A DNA stretch of 64,000 nt from Blautia parvula (GCF_020215665.1 NZ_CP084061.1:4307001-4371000), one strand, 5' to 3'. Shown: positions 50,705 to 62,284, numbered from the stretch's first letter. A program made the numbers and translations. Notes: a model not told the origin generated them from the letters alone.

Positions 50705-52804
50705 TTAGACGTAAAATAACAGATGGTCATAGGTCGGATATGGAAGTATTTCATCAGGAATTTTTATTTCTGCTTCATTTGCAGCGTTCTTCAGCTCTTC
50801 CATTACAGGAAGAACTTCAGTGAGGAACAGGTCAGCCTGCTTCTGCATATCCACTGTAGATTCAGCTTTGGCGGTTGCCTCTTTTAAGGTGGTTACACCG
50901 GCTGCAATACGGTTGGAGATTTCAGTCAGGTTTGACACCAGGGCTTCCTCAGATGTAGTGGAGAGTTCCGCAAGCAGAGCTTTTTTATCGGATACCTGTT
51001 TGGCAGCAGCAGCGGCGTAGCGGTTGACTGCCGGGAGAAAATCTTTTATGAGCATTTCCTGCATGGTTTTGGATTCGATGGCAACGGTTTTGGAATAGGT
51101 CTCCAGAAGAATCTCATAGCGGGAGAAAATCTCCTCCCTGGTAAATACACCGTGTTTGATAAACAAATCCAGATTTTTATCGGCAATAAAGCGGGGAAGG
51201 GCTTCAGGTGTAGAAACCAGGTTGTAAAGTCCTCTGGATTCTGCCTCTTTTACCCAATCTTCTGTGTAGCCGTTACCGTTGAAAATAACTTTTTTATGCT
51301 TTTTGACTGCGCGTTTGATCAGTTCATGGACGGCATGCTCCATTTCCTCCGGCGCAGTGTCTTTCAGTTCATTGTAGAACTGGGACAGAGCCTCTGCCAC
51401 AGCGGTGTTCAGAACCATATTGGGATTTGCCACAGACGCGGCGGAGCCCAGCATACGAAATTCAAATTTGTTGCCCGTGAAGGCAAAAGGCGAGGTGCGG
51501 TTTCTGTCTGTAGTGTCCTTGGTAAAGTGAGGCAGTACATGTGCACCGGTTTCCAACTGTACGGGATGGGCCTTTCCGAAGTAAGCGTCCTCCTCAATAG
51601 ATTTCAGTACACTTTCCAGCTCATCGCCGATGAAGATGGAGACGATGGCAGGAGGTGCTTCGTTGCCGCCGAGACGATGGTCATTGCCGGCGCTGGCAGC
51701 AGATACACGCATAAGGTCTGCGTAGTCATCCACTGCTTTGATCACAGCCATAAGAAATACCAGGAATTGAATGTTTTCGGCAGGAGTTTTGCCCGGGTCC
51801 AGCAGGTTGATACCTGTGTTGGTTGACATGGACCAGTTGTTGTGCTTGCCGCTTCCGTTGATGCCGTCGAAGGGTTTTTCATGGAGAAGGCAGACAAGGC
51901 CGTGCTTCTCCGCTGTTTTTTTCATGATTTCCATGGTGAGCTGGTTGTGGTCAACCGCCACGTTGGCAGTATCGAAAACAGGGGCCAGTTCGTGCTGGGC
52001 AGGAGCCACTTCGTTGTGTTTTGTCTTGGCCGGAATGCCCAGTTTCCATAGTTCCTCATCCAGTTCATGCATGTAGGCGGCAATTCTCGGTTTCAGAGCA
52101 CCAAAGTAGTGGTCCTCCATTTCCTGGCCTTTGGGGGCAGGGGCACCGAACAGTGTTCTGCCTGTAAAGATGAGATCCCGTCTTTTTTCGTAAAGCTCTT
52201 TAGGGACAAGGAAGTATTCCTGTTCCGGTCCTACCGTGGTGGAGACACTGGTTATTTCCTTGTTGCCAAGGAGATGGAGCATTTTAACGGCTTCTTTATT
52301 CAACGCTTCCATGGAGCGGAGCAGGGGCGTTTTTTTATCCAGTGCTTCTCCGCTGAAGGAACAAAATGCTGTTGGTATGTAAAGTGTGTTATCTTTGATA
52401 AAAGCTGGCGATGTAGGGTCCCAGTTTGTGTAACCTCTTGCTTCAAATGTGGCACGCAGGCCGCCTGAGGGGAAACTGGACGCATCGGGTTCTCCTTTTA
52501 CCAGTTCTTTGCCGGAAAATTCCATGATGACTTCACCGCTTCCATTGGGTGATATGAAGCTGTCGTGTTTTTCAGCGGTATAGCCGGTCATGGGCTGGAA
52601 CCAGTGGGTAAAGTGTGTGGCGCCGTTTTCTACGGCCCATTCTTTCATGGCTACAGCTACGGAATTGGCTACGTCCAGTTCCAGGTGGGTTCCATTTTGA
52701 ATGGTTTTGTGAAGGGCTTTGTATACGTCCTTCGGGAGTTTGTTGCGCATCACTTTGTCGCTGAAAACCAGGCTTCCATATAGTGTGGGAATATCTTTTG
52801 GCAT
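50705..52804 (-). CDS. glnN: Glutamine synthetase, type III
   Basis: A 699-residue enzyme; ATG 52804 (MPKDIPTLYGSLVF) has AAAGGAGTG upstream. The length, and motifs such as GPEQEYFLVPKELYEKR, ETAHGVNQ-like NEVAPAQHELAPVFDTANVAVDHNQ, HEKPFDGINGSGKHNNWSM and DHRLGGNEAPPAIVS, identify the large GSIII type. It makes glutamine from glutamate, ammonium and ATP. It is followed by purF and amt on the same strand. The leader contains an early hairpin with a T-run, suggesting control by attenuation. Confidence 0.95.
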   Translation of the reverse strand: MPKDIPTLYGSLVFSDKVMRNKLPKDVYKALHKTIQNGTHLELDVANSVAVAMKEWAVENGATHFTHWFQPMTGYTAEKHDSFISPNGSGEVIMEFSGKELVKGEPDASSFPSGGLRATFEARGYTNWDPTSPAFIKDNTLYIPTAFCSFSGEALDKKTPLLRSMEALNKEAVKMLHLLGNKEITSVSTTVGPEQEYFLVPKELYEKRRDLIFTGRTLFGAPAPKGQEMEDHYFGALKPRIAAYMHELDEELWKLGIPAKTKHNEVAPAQHELAPVFDTANVAVDHNQLTMEIMKKTAEKHGLVCLLHEKPFDGINGSGKHNNWSMSTNTGINLLDPGKTPAENIQFLVFLMAVIKAVDDYADLMRVSAASAGNDHRLGGNEAPPAIVSIFIGDELESVLKSIEEDAYFGKAHPVQLETGAHVLPHFTKDTTDRNRTSPFAFTGNKFEFRMLGSAASVANPNMVLNTAVAEALSQFYNELKDTAPEEMEHAVHELIKRAVKKHKKVIFNGNGYTEDWVKEAESRGLYNLVSTPEALPRFIADKNLDLFIKHGVFTREEIFSRYEILLETYSKTVAIESKTMQEMLIKDFLPAVNRYAAAAAKQVSDKKALLAELSTTSEEALVSNLTEISNRIAAGVTTLKEATAKAESTVDMQKQADLFLTEVLPVMEELKNAANEAEIKIPDEILPYPTYDHLLFYV

Positions 52805-52851
52805 ATTCACAGCACTCCTTTCGAGATTTATTTTGGGGTATAAATGAGCAA

Positions 52852-52888
52852 ACAAAAAGGGCGCCTTGGATGGGGAATCCAAAGCGCC
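52852..52888 (-). terminator. Attenuator-like hairpin at the start of the glnN mRNA
   Basis: On the minus strand GGCGCTTTGGAT pairs with ATCCAAGGCGCC around a 5-nt loop, followed by TTTTTG. It begins only about 10 nt after the predicted transcription start and ends about 50 nt before the glnN start. No gene upstream on this strand needs it. Confidence 0.75.
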
Positions 52889-52905
52889 TTTGCTTTATGG
52901 TGAGT

Positions 52906-52934
52906 AGTATTGCATGGAAAATGGGAAATGTCAA
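52906..52934 (-). promoter_or_regulatory. Promoter of glnN
   Basis: On the minus strand TTGACA (52929-52934) is followed after 17 bp by AATACT (52906-52911) with a TGC extension. The position places the start of the mRNA just before the hairpin at 52852-52888. Confidence 0.7.
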
Positions 52935-52968
52935 GGGGTATTTGAAAAAAATATGCAGAACGGACGTC

Positions 52969-52999
52969 ACCCGGGCGTGGGAGATGCCCATGCCCGGGT
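52969..52999. repeat. Strong GC-rich hairpin upstream of the glnN promoter
   Basis: ACCCGGGCGTGGG pairs with CCCATGCCCGGGT (13 bp, one wobble) around a 5-nt loop. No T-run follows on either strand, so it may be a protein-binding site or part of an untranslated RNA. No gene is visible between 52805 and 53304. Confidence 0.6.
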
Positions 53000-53304
53000 A
53001 ACTGAGCGTTGGAAGGCGGAAGGAAAATTTTTGTGGATTTTTATGGGATTGACAGAGTGGGGGGAGGAAGGTATAATCGGTTTATCTGGAGAGCATTTCA
53101 TTTAATCTGCGGCAGGTCTGCCGAAAAATCCAGAAAGTATAAAATTGTATATTGTCGGACGAAAGAGAAAAACGGCAGAAACTGCAGTGTGATGCAAAGT
53201 AAAAGTTGATATAAACTGTGTTTTAGTTTATATTATTGGTATAGGATACAGATATCCTGTGGTCTGGTGGTCTGCCTTTTACTTTTTGTCCGGGGAGGAG
53301 GTCT

Positions 53305-54306
53305 ATGAAAGGAATTGTACTGACAGCCATGGATGACGAGATCTATGAGGTACTGTCGGATAACGAAATCTTTGCAGATTTATTTAATGGTGCCTTGTTT
53401 GGGGGAAATCAGATTATCAGGCCGGATATGCTGGAGCAGGAAAACGAAAAGAAAGTTATGCGTGTAGGAAAGGAAGGCGGAAGGCGGGTAATACTCAGAC
53501 GAATTCGGGATGTGCAGAAACTGTCCGGACTTCGGGAGAGCTGCCTGGCAGTTGTATTGGCCGCAGAAGGGCAGAGGAATGTACATTATGCCATGCCGGT
53601 CCGCTGTATGCTCTATGATGCAATGGATTATACAAGGCAGGTAGAGCGTATGGTAAAAAAGAGAAGAGAGGAGGGAAAGCTGGAAAAGGGAGCAGAGTAT
53701 CTATCCGGAATGAAGAGGGAAGACAGGCTGCTGCCGGTGATCACGATTGTATTTTATTATGGGGAGGAACAGAGCTGGGATGGGCCGCTGTGTCTTCATG
53801 ATATGCTGGATATTCCGCCGGAGCTGGAACCGTGGGCAGCGTGTATCCAGGATTACCGGGTTAACCTGGTATGCAGCGGTACGGTGGAGAGCAGTCATTT
53901 CAGGACCGGACTTCGGGAGGTCTTTGAACTGCTTCCGCTTCTGAAGGATAAAGAAGGGATGAAAAAATTCCTGGAGACCAGAAAAAGGGAGTTCATGCAT
54001 CTGGATGCAAAAAAAGGCTGGCTGGTGTCAAAGTTTCTGAATGTTCCTGCTTTGAAGGATTTAAAAGAAAATGAGAAGGGAGAGGTTAATATGTGTACTG
54101 CAATTGAGGAGATGCTGGAGGAAAGAGAAACGCAGGGAATTGAGAGGGGAATTGAGAGGGGTATTGAGCAGGGAGAAATACGAGTGAATCAGTTGATTGA
54201 AGTATTGCTGCGGCAGTCAGAACGGGATGAGGCTTATAAGCAAATCAAGAGGGCTGTTACGGATTGGGATTATCAGAAGAAGCTGTTTGATAAATATGGG
54301 ATATAG
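53305..54306 (+). CDS. Rpn family nuclease/putative transposase-like protein
   Basis: A 333-residue protein starting at ATG 53305 with GGGGAGGAGG upstream. The N-terminal part resembles the Rpn/PD-(D/E)XK nuclease family: a RDVQKLSG...CLAVVLAAEGQRNVHYAMPVRCMLYDAMDYTRQV core and LLPVITIVFYYGEE. The C-terminus has a short ERGIERGIEQG repeat and a charged helix, typical of Rpn proteins. In E. coli Rpn proteins promote recA-independent recombination. The gene looks intact and has its own promoter region. Confidence 0.75.
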   Translation: MKGIVLTAMDDEIYEVLSDNEIFADLFNGALFGGNQIIRPDMLEQENEKKVMRVGKEGGRRVILRRIRDVQKLSGLRESCLAVVLAAEGQRNVHYAMPVRCMLYDAMDYTRQVERMVKKRREEGKLEKGAEYLSGMKREDRLLPVITIVFYYGEEQSWDGPLCLHDMLDIPPELEPWAACIQDYRVNLVCSGTVESSHFRTGLREVFELLPLLKDKEGMKKFLETRKREFMHLDAKKGWLVSKFLNVPALKDLKENEKGEVNMCTAIEEMLEERETQGIERGIERGIEQGEIRVNQLIEVLLRQSERDEAYKQIKRAVTDWDYQKKLFDKYGI

Positions 54307-54535
54307 GAGGATTTATATCCGGACCCACACGGGATGTATGTCAAAAGGCATCTGTAAAATGAGAGGGGGCTGCAGAAAAGTCCTCCGGAGACCCTCTGAT
54401 GAAAAAAAATAATTTGGGGATTTACAAACGCGGAGAAATGAGATATAGTAATTCCATAATTTTTGCAGTGTTTCATTTGAAGCAGGCAGAAAGGAATGGA
54501 AGAAGTAAAAAGCATATTGGAAAAATAACGACAAT

Positions 54536-54578
54536 GGCGTCGGTAAACCTTATATATCAAGGTTACCGGCGCCTTTTT
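54536..54578 (+). terminator. Terminator or attenuator before pyrG
   Basis: GGCGTCGGTAAACCTT and AAGGTTACCGGCGCC pair (one bulge) and TTTTTG follows. It may end the Rpn gene, 230 bp upstream, or lie in the pyrG leader. Otherwise 54307-54636 shows no gene. Confidence 0.8.
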
Positions 54579-54636
54579 GATGTGTGGAAAATGTTGTAAT
54601 TATTCCATAAGTCAGGCAACGCAGGAGGAAAATGTG

Positions 54637-56268
54637 ATGGCAGTAAAGTATGTATTTGTTACAGGCGGCGTGGTGTCGGGATTGGGAAAGGGGATTACAG
54701 CGGCGTCACTTGGGCGGCTTTTAAAGGCCAGAGGATATCAGGTGACCATGCAGAAATTTGATCCCTACATCAATGTGGACCCCGGTACTATGAATCCGAT
54801 CCAGCATGGGGAGGTTTTCGTAACAGATGATGGGACAGAAACGGATCTGGACCTGGGACATTATGAACGGTTTATAGATGAAAGTCTGGATAAGAACTCC
54901 AATGTGACCACGGGTAAGATATACTGGTCGGTTCTGCATAAGGAACGCCACGGAGATTACGGCGGCGGGACAGTGCAGGTGATTCCTCATATTACCAATG
55001 AGATAAAGGGATGCTTCTATCGAGCTAAGACACCGGATGAAGAGAGAATCGCTATCATTGAGGTGGGAGGAACGGCAGGTGATATTGAGAGCCAGCCTTT
55101 TTTGGAGGCAATCCGGCAGTTCCAGCATGATGTGGGACATGAGAACGCGGTTTTGATCCATGTTACCCTGATTCCCTATTTGAAGGCTTCCGGGGAGCTG
55201 AAGACAAAACCTACCCAGGCAAGCGTGAAGGAGCTTCAGGGTATGGGACTGCAGCCGGATATTCTGGTGTGCCGGTCAGAATACCCTATTTCCCGGGAAA
55301 TCAAAGATAAAATTGCGCTGTTCTGTAATGTACCGGGAAGTCATGTACTGCAGAACCTGGATGTGGAATATCTCTATGAAGCACCTCTGGCAATGGAAAA
55401 AGAAAATCTGGCTCAGGTGGTTTGTGAATGTCTGCGCCTGCCCTGCCCTGAACCTGATCTGGATGACTGGAAAGCCATGGTTGAAGACCTGCGGCATCCG
55501 AATACAGAGGTTGAGATAGCCATTGCAGGTAAATATATACAGCTTCATGACGCCTATTTAAGTGTTGCGGAGGCGTTAAAGCACGGTGGTATCGCAGGGC
55601 ATGCCAGCGTGAAGATCCGTTGGGTGGATTCTGAAGATATCACGGAGAACAGTTGTGAAGAACTGCTGGGCGGTGTGGATGGAATCCTGGTTCCGGGGGG
55701 TTTTGGAACCAGGGGGACAGAAGGAAAAATACTGACAGTGAAATATGCCAGAGAGAACAAGATTCCCTTTTTGGGAATCTGTCTGGGAATGCAGACCGCG
55801 ATCATTGAATTTGCCAGAAATGTGCTCGGTTATCATGATGCCAACAGCATGGAGCTGAATCCTGATACCCTGCATCCGGTCATTGCGCTCATGCCGGAAC
55901 AAAACGGAGTGGAGGACCTGGGCGGGACCCTGAGACTTGGGTCTTACCCCTGCAGGCTGAAAAAAGGAACGAAATCCTATTCCCTTTATGGGAAGGAGGA
56001 AATCACAGAACGCCACAGACACCGCTATGAGGTAAACAATGACTACAGGGAGAGGCTGGAGGAGAAGGGAATGACATTGGCAGGCCTTTCACCTGACGGA
56101 AGGATCGTGGAGATGATTGAGATCACGGACCATCCATTTTTTATCGGAACACAGGGACACCCCGAATTAAAATCCAGACCGAATCATGCGCATCCCCTTT
56201 TTGCGGGACTTGTGTGTGCGGCTGTTGAATATAAGAAAGCAGAGGGATTTGACTATGAGAAAAGATGA
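54637..56268 (+). CDS. pyrG: CTP synthase
   Basis: A 543-residue enzyme converting UTP, ATP and glutamine to CTP. ATG 54637 has GGAGGAAA upstream. The synthetase domain begins with [26 protein letters not shown] and contains [16 protein letters not shown]. The glutaminase domain has the nucleophile in [11 protein letters not shown] and the His/Glu pair in [19 protein letters not shown]. Its last 14 nt overlap the gltB start. Another glutamine-using enzyme in this cluster. Confidence 0.97.
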   Translation: MAVKYVFVTGGVVSGLGKGITAASLGRLLKARGYQVTMQKFDPYINVDPGTMNPIQHGEVFVTDDGTETDLDLGHYERFIDESLDKNSNVTTGKIYWSVLHKERHGDYGGGTVQVIPHITNEIKGCFYRAKTPDEERIAIIEVGGTAGDIESQPFLEAIRQFQHDVGHENAVLIHVTLIPYLKASGELKTKPTQASVKELQGMGLQPDILVCRSEYPISREIKDKIALFCNVPGSHVLQNLDVEYLYEAPLAMEKENLAQVVCECLRLPCPEPDLDDWKAMVEDLRHPNTEVEIAIAGKYIQLHDAYLSVAEALKHGGIAGHASVKIRWVDSEDITENSCEELLGGVDGILVPGGFGTRGTEGKILTVKYARENKIPFLGICLGMQTAIIEFARNVLGYHDANSMELNPDTLHPVIALMPEQNGVEDLGGTLRLGSYPCRLKKGTKSYSLYGKEEITERHRHRYEVNNDYRERLEEKGMTLAGLSPDGRIVEMIEITDHPFFIGTQGHPELKSRPNHAHPLFAGLVCAAVEYKKAEGFDYEKR

Positions 56269-59200
56269 AGGACTGTATCGGCAGCAATTTGAACACGACA
56301 ACTGCGGTATCGGAGCCGTAGTGAACAGCAAAGGCGTTAAGAGCCACAAAACAGTGGAAAATGCATTGAAGATTGTGGAAAACCTGGAGCACAGGGCAGG
56401 AAAGGACGCAGAGGGAAAGACCGGTGACGGCGTCGGTATTCTGCTTCAGATTTCTCACAAATTCTTTGAAAAAGCCTGCAAAAAAGAGGGGATTGCGATT
56501 GGAGGAGAACGGGAATACGGAATTGCCATGCTGTTCTTCCCCCAGGATGAACTGAAATGCAACCAGGCAAAGAAAATGTTTGAGATCATTGTGGAGAAGG
56601 AGGGGCTGGAGTTTCTGGGATACCGCAAAGTGCCTGTATGTTCCCGGGTCCTGGGTCACAAGGCACTGGAGTGCATGCCGAATATAGTGCAGGCATTTAT
56701 TAAAAAACCGGATCATGTGGAGAAAGGGCTTCCTTTTGACAGAAAACTATATATTGCCCGCCGTGTGTTTGAGCAGAGCAATGACAATACATACGTGGTG
56801 TCCATGTCCAGCAGGACCATTGTGTATAAGGGCATGTTTCTGGTAAATCAGCTTCGCACATTTTTCTCGGATCTGCAGGATACGGATTACGAATCAGCCA
56901 TTGCCATGGTGCATTCACGTTTCAGTACCAATACTAACCCGAGCTGGGAGCGGGCACATCCGAACCGGTTTATTGTGCATAACGGGGAGATTAATACAAT
57001 CCGCGGAAATGCTGATAAAATGCTGGCAAGAGAGGAGACCATGGCGTCAGATTATCTGAAGAATCAGCTCCACAAGGTGCTTCCGGTGGTGGACACCAGA
57101 GGATCTGACTCTGCCATGCTGGATAATACACTGGAATTTCTTGTGATGAACGGCATGGATCTGCCGCTGGCAGTCATGGTGGCTATTCCTGAACCCTGGG
57201 CTAACAATAATACGCTTTCCCGGGAGAGAAGGGATTTTTACCAGTATTATGCCACCATGATGGAGCCGTGGGACGGTCCGGCTTCTATCCTCTTTTCCGA
57301 TGGCGATGTGATGGGCGCCGTTCTTGACAGAAACGGGCTTCGCCCGTCCAGATATTATATTACAAAAAACGGGGATGTTATTCTCTCCTCAGAGGTGGGG
57401 GTCATGCCTGTGCCGGAGGAGGAGATCGTACTGAAGGAACGTCTGCATCCCGGCAAAATTCTGCTGGTCGATACGAGAAAAGGACAGATTTTCAGCGATG
57501 ATGAAATAAAGGAGATTTACGCAAAAAAACAACCTTACGGTGAGTGGCTGGACAGTAACCTGGTGGAACTGCACGACCTGAAGATTCCCAACATCCGGGT
57601 GGAGGAGTATGATGGGGAAGAGCTCACCAGAATGCAGAAGGCATTTGGATATACTTATGAGGACTACAGAAAATCTATTTACAGCATGGCCCTGAATGGT
57701 TCTGAGGGGATCGCGGCAATGGGAACAGATACACCACTTGCTGTGCTCTCGCAGAAGCATCAGCCTCTGTTTAACTATTTCAAACAATTGTTTGCACAGG
57801 TGACAAATCCGCCGATTGACGCTATTCGTGAAGAAATTGTCACCAGCACCACCGTATATGTGGGAAAAGACGGAAACCTGCTGAAGGAGCAGCCGGAAAA
57901 CTGCCAGGTATTGAAGGTTAACAATCCGATTCTGACCAATACAGATATGCTGAAGATCAAAAACATGAAGGTGGACGGCTTCAAGGTAGCAGTGGTGCCG
58001 ATCACGTATTATAAAAGCACCCGTCTGGACAGAGCCATTGACAGGCTGTTTGTGGAGGTGGATAAGGCGTACAAGGATGGTGCCAATATACTGGTTCTCT
58101 CCGACAGAGGAATTGATGAGAATCATATGCCGATTCCGTCACTTCTGGCAGTCTCCGCAGTGCATCAGTATCTGGTAAAGACAAAGAAGAGAACGTCCCT
58201 TGCCATTATTCTGGAATCCGGTGAGCCGAGAGAGGTGCATCATTTCGCAGCACTTCTGGGGTATGGAGCATGTGCGGTCAACCCCTATCTGGCACAGGAT
58301 ACCATAAAGGAGCTGATCAATGATAAGCTTCTGGATAAAGATTATTATGCGGCTGTGGATGACTATAACAATGCCATTCTGCATGGGATTGTCAAGATCG
58401 CTTCCAAGATGGGTATTTCCACCATTCAGTCTTATCAGGGATCTAAGATATTTGAGGCGATTGGTATATCAGAGGAAGTGATCGGGAAGTATTTTGCAGG
58501 GACTGTGAGCCGCGTGGGCGGAATCACGCTGAAGGATATTGCAGATGATGTGGAGGTGCGCCATTCCAAAGCGTTTGACCCGCTGGGACTGCCAACGAAT
58601 CTGGAGCTGGAGAGCATGGGAATCCATAAGATGAGGAGTGAGGGGGAGAAGCACCGCTATGATCCCCAGACCATCCATATGCTGCAGGAATCCACAAAAC
58701 GCGGTGATTACGAAATGTTCAGACAGTATACGGAACTGGTAGACAGGGAACAGAGCGGATATCTGCGGAGTCTGATGGACTTTCGGTATCCGGAAAAGGG
58801 AATTCCCCTTGAGGAAGTGGAAAGTGTTGACGATATCGTAAAACGCTTTAAGACAGGTGCAATGTCCTATGGATCTATTTCCGAAGAGGCACATGAGACT
58901 CTTGCTGTTGCCATGAATATGCTGCATGGCAAATCCAACACCGGTGAGGGCGGAGAGAGTGATGAGCGTCTGGACAGTGCGGGAAGTGCTGTGGACCGCT
59001 GTTCCGCGATCAAACAGGTGGCATCCGGGCGTTTTGGCGTTACCAGCCGTTATCTGGTAAGTGCAAAGGAGATTCAGATTAAAATGGCGCAGGGAGCAAA
59101 GCCCGGCGAGGGAGGACACCTGCCTGCAAGGAAAGTCTATCCCTGGATTGCAAAGACAAGGCATTCCACGCCCGGCGTAAGCCTTATCTCTCCCCCGCCG

Positions 59201-60796
59201 CATCATGATATCTATTCCATTGAGGATCTGGCAGAGCTTATCTATGACTTGAAAAATGCCAATAAATATGCCAGGATATCCGTGAAACTGGTGTCTGAGG
59301 CAGGTGTGGGAACCGTGGCAGCAGGTGTGGCAAAAGCCGGTGCGCAGGTGGTCCTGATCTCCGGATACGACGGTGGCACCGGAGCAGCGCCGCAGAGTTC
59401 TATCCATAATGCAGGGCTTCCCTGGGAGCTTGGTCTTGCTGAGACTCATCAGACACTTCTTAAAAACGGGCTTCGCAGCCGGGTTGTGATCGAGACGGAC
59501 GGCAAGCTGATGAGCGGTCGTGATGTGGCAGTGGCAGCACTGCTGGGCGCGGAGGAGTTTGGATTTGCAACTGCCCCCCTGGTGACCATGGGATGTGTCA
59601 TGATGCGTGTCTGCAATCTGGATACATGCCCTGTCGGTGTGGCTACACAGAACCCGGAGCTGAGGAAACGTTTTAAGGGCAGACCGGAATACGTGGTAAA
59701 CTTTATGCGTTTTATAGCAGAGGAACTGCGGGAGTACATGGCAAAACTGGGTGTCCGTACACTGGATGAAATGGTAGGACGCACGGACCTGCTGAAAGTG
59801 AAGGAGAATGCCGAGAATCCAAAGGCTTCTCAAATTGATTTAAGTGCAATTTTGAATAATCCGTATATGAAAAAAGGCGCAAAGGTCACATTTGATCCGG
59901 CACAGGTGTATGACTTTAAGCTGGAAGAGACAAAGGATGAAAAGGTGCTGCTGAAAAAGCTGGGAAAAGCGGTTGAGAAAGGTGAGAAAGCCGGTGTGGA
60001 GATCCAGGTGACCAACACGGACAGGGCATTTGGAACTATTCTGGGTGCGGAGATCACAAGGCAGCATAAGGACGGACTTCCCGAGGATACCATAACTGTT
60101 TCCTGTAATGGAGCCGGAGGGCAGAGCTTTGGAGCATTTATTCCAAAAGGACTTACCCTGACGCTGTGCGGGGACTGTAATGACTACATGGGCAAGGGTC
60201 TGTCCGGTGGAAAAATTGTACTGTATCCGCCGAAAAAAAGAAACTATAAGGCAGATGAAAATATTATTACCGGTAATGTTGCACTCTATGGGGCGACCAG
60301 CGGAACTGCTTATATCGGCGGTGTGGCAGGGGAACGTTTTGCGGTCCGAAACTCAGGCGCCTGTGCTGTAGTAGAGGGCGTGGGAGAGCACGGCTGTGAA
60401 TATATGACCGGTGGACGTGTGGTCGTGCTGGGAAAAACGGGCAAGAACTTTGCTGCAGGAATGAGCGGTGGTATTGCCTATGTGCTGGACGAGAAAAATG
60501 ATCTGTACAAAAATTTGAATAAAGAAATGATTTCCATTGAAAAGGTGGAGACAAAGCCGGATATTCAGGAGCTGCACCATATGATCAAAGCTCATGTGGA
60601 GGCTACCGGCTCCGGGAAGGGACAGGAAGTGCTGGCGCATTTTCAGGAGTATCTGCCTAAATTCAAAAAGATCATTCCGGATGACTATAAAAAGATGACC
60701 ACTCTGGCTGCGAGAATGGAAGAGCAGGGTATGTCGCCGGAACAGGCAAAACTGGAAGCGTTTAACGAGAATTTTAGTCAGAAAGGGGCAGAGTAA
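56255..60796 (+). CDS. gltB: Glutamate synthase, large subunit
   Basis: A 1513-residue subunit of NADPH glutamate synthase. ATG 56255 overlaps the pyrG stop. A 16-residue propeptide precedes the catalytic Cys in [11 protein letters not shown]. Domains in order: glutaminase (to about 430, [11 protein letters not shown]), central domain, FMN-binding synthase domain ([16 protein letters not shown] and [18 protein letters not shown]) and a 3Fe-4S cluster with Cys in [15 protein letters not shown]. The C-terminal GXGXG domain follows ([12 protein letters not shown]). It converts glutamine and 2-oxoglutarate to two glutamates with gltD. Confidence 0.97.
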   Translation: MRKDEGLYRQQFEHDNCGIGAVVNSKGVKSHKTVENALKIVENLEHRAGKDAEGKTGDGVGILLQISHKFFEKACKKEGIAIGGEREYGIAMLFFPQDELKCNQAKKMFEIIVEKEGLEFLGYRKVPVCSRVLGHKALECMPNIVQAFIKKPDHVEKGLPFDRKLYIARRVFEQSNDNTYVVSMSSRTIVYKGMFLVNQLRTFFSDLQDTDYESAIAMVHSRFSTNTNPSWERAHPNRFIVHNGEINTIRGNADKMLAREETMASDYLKNQLHKVLPVVDTRGSDSAMLDNTLEFLVMNGMDLPLAVMVAIPEPWANNNTLSRERRDFYQYYATMMEPWDGPASILFSDGDVMGAVLDRNGLRPSRYYITKNGDVILSSEVGVMPVPEEEIVLKERLHPGKILLVDTRKGQIFSDDEIKEIYAKKQPYGEWLDSNLVELHDLKIPNIRVEEYDGEELTRMQKAFGYTYEDYRKSIYSMALNGSEGIAAMGTDTPLAVLSQKHQPLFNYFKQLFAQVTNPPIDAIREEIVTSTTVYVGKDGNLLKEQPENCQVLKVNNPILTNTDMLKIKNMKVDGFKVAVVPITYYKSTRLDRAIDRLFVEVDKAYKDGANILVLSDRGIDENHMPIPSLLAVSAVHQYLVKTKKRTSLAIILESGEPREVHHFAALLGYGACAVNPYLAQDTIKELINDKLLDKDYYAAVDDYNNAILHGIVKIASKMGISTIQSYQGSKIFEAIGISEEVIGKYFAGTVSRVGGITLKDIADDVEVRHSKAFDPLGLPTNLELESMGIHKMRSEGEKHRYDPQTIHMLQESTKRGDYEMFRQYTELVDREQSGYLRSLMDFRYPEKGIPLEEVESVDDIVKRFKTGAMSYGSISEEAHETLAVAMNMLHGKSNTGEGGESDERLDSAGSAVDRCSAIKQVASGRFGVTSRYLVSAKEIQIKMAQGAKPGEGGHLPARKVYPWIAKTRHSTPGVSLISPPPHHDIYSIEDLAELIYDLKNANKYARISVKLVSEAGVGTVAAGVAKAGAQVVLISGYDGGTGAAPQSSIHNAGLPWELGLAETHQTLLKNGLRSRVVIETDGKLMSGRDVAVAALLGAEEFGFATAPLVTMGCVMMRVCNLDTCPVGVATQNPELRKRFKGRPEYVVNFMRFIAEELREYMAKLGVRTLDEMVGRTDLLKVKENAENPKASQIDLSAILNNPYMKKGAKVTFDPAQVYDFKLEETKDEKVLLKKLGKAVEKGEKAGVEIQVTNTDRAFGTILGAEITRQHKDGLPEDTITVSCNGAGGQSFGAFIPKGLTLTLCGDCNDYMGKGLSGGKIVLYPPKKRNYKADENIITGNVALYGATSGTAYIGGVAGERFAVRNSGACAVVEGVGEHGCEYMTGGRVVVLGKTGKNFAAGMSGGIAYVLDEKNDLYKNLNKEMISIEKVETKPDIQELHHMIKAHVEATGSGKGQEVLAHFQEYLPKFKKIIPDDYKKMTTLAARMEEQGMSPEQAKLEAFNENFSQKGAE

Positions 60797-60799
60797 GTC

Positions 60800-62284
60800 A
60801 TGGGAAAGCCTACAGGATTTTTAGAATATAACAGAGAAAATGCCCGGATGGAGGAGCCAAAAGAGAGGATTAAGCATTTCAGAGAATTTAAAAAATATCT
60901 GTCCAGAGAAGAACAGCAGAAACAGGGGGCGCGCTGCATGGAGTGCGGCATTCCCTTCTGTCAGTCAGGTGCTATATTGGGAGGTATGGCTTCCGGGTGT
61001 CCGCTGCACAATATGGTGCCTGAGACAAATGATCTGGTATATACGGGAAACTGGGAACAGGCATATCTGCGCCTTTCAAAAACACATAGTTTTCCGGAAT
61101 TTACGTCCAGAGTATGCCCTGCGCTGTGTGAGGCTGCATGCACCTGTAACCTCAACGGGGAGCCTGTGGGGACTAAGGAAAATGAACACGCCATCATTGA
61201 GACGGCATATGAAATGGGATGGGTAAAGCCACAAATTCCAAAAGTGAGGACAGGAAAAAAGGTGGCTGTCATCGGAAGCGGGCCCTCGGGTCTGGCGGCT
61301 GCGCAGCAGCTCAACCGGAGAGGACATCAGGTGACTGTGTTTGAAAGGAACGACAGAATCGGAGGGCTGCTGCGCTACGGCATTCCGAACATGAAGCTGG
61401 ATAAGTCTGTAATTGACAGAAGAGTGAGGCTGATGGAGGAAGAGGGCGTTGTCTTCAAAACGGGCGTGGATGCAGGGAAGGATATTAAGGCGTCCGAGCT
61501 GCAAAAAGAGTATGACAGGGTTGTGCTCTGCTGCGGGGCTTCCAACCCCAGGGATATAAAAGTTCCGGGAAGAGATGCGGGTAATATTTATTTTGCGGTG
61601 GATTTTCTTACTTCCGTGACAAAGAGTCTGCTGGATTCTGATTTAAGGGATAATAAGTTTATATCTGCAAAGGGAAAACATGTGCTGGTGATCGGCGGCG
61701 GCGACACGGGAAATGACTGCGTGGGAACAGCCATCCGTCTGGGTGCCAAATCTGTGACACAGCTTGAAATGATGCCAAAGGCGCCTGATACAAGGGCTGA
61801 CAGCAATCCCTGGCCCCAGTGGCCCCGCGTCTGTAAGACGGATTACGGACAGCAGGAGGCGATCGCTGTGTTCGGGCATGACCCCAGGATATATCAGACA
61901 ACAGTGACGGAGTTCCTTAAGGATGAAAAAGGGGATGTGCAGAAGGCTGTGACCGTTAAGCTGGAGAGTAAGAGAGATGAGAAGACAGGCCGCATGAATA
62001 TGGTTCCTGTTAAGGGGACAGAGGAGGTAATCGAGGCACAGCTTGTCCTGATCGCAGCGGGATTTCTAGGGAGCCAGAAGTATGTGACGGAAGCCTTTCG
62101 CGTGTCTGTGAACGAGAGGAGCAATGTGGCCACAAAGCCGGGCGAGTATGAGACCAGTATACCCGGTATATTCACTGCGGGGGATATGCACAGGGGGCAG
62201 TCCCTGGTCGTCTGGGCTATCCGGGAAGGACGGAAGGCAGCGGAGGCAGTGGATGCCTCGCTGATGGGGTATTCTAATCTGTAG
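60800..62284 (+). CDS. gltD: Glutamate synthase, small subunit
   Basis: A 494-residue flavoprotein starting at ATG 60800, 3 bp after gltB. It supplies electrons from NADPH to the large subunit. The N-terminal Cys-rich region holds two 4Fe-4S clusters (GARCMECGIPFCQ and SRVCPALCEAACTC). The FAD-binding GxGxxG motif is AVIGSGPSGLAAAQQL and the NADPH site is VLVIGGGDTGNDCVGTA. Confidence 0.97.
   Translation: MGKPTGFLEYNRENARMEEPKERIKHFREFKKYLSREEQQKQGARCMECGIPFCQSGAILGGMASGCPLHNMVPETNDLVYTGNWEQAYLRLSKTHSFPEFTSRVCPALCEAACTCNLNGEPVGTKENEHAIIETAYEMGWVKPQIPKVRTGKKVAVIGSGPSGLAAAQQLNRRGHQVTVFERNDRIGGLLRYGIPNMKLDKSVIDRRVRLMEEEGVVFKTGVDAGKDIKASELQKEYDRVVLCCGASNPRDIKVPGRDAGNIYFAVDFLTSVTKSLLDSDLRDNKFISAKGKHVLVIGGGDTGNDCVGTAIRLGAKSVTQLEMMPKAPDTRADSNPWPQWPRVCKTDYGQQEAIAVFGHDPRIYQTTVTEFLKDEKGDVQKAVTVKLESKRDEKTGRMNMVPVKGTEEVIEAQLVLIAAGFLGSQKYVTEAFRVSVNERSNVATKPGEYETSIPGIFTAGDMHRGQSLVVWAIREGRKAAEAVDASLMGYSNL

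Noticed and set aside
58469-59833. Long minus-strand frame of 454 codons inside gltB
   Set aside because: It is fully antisense to a highly conserved enzyme and rich in His and Cys as expected for a shadow of biased codons.
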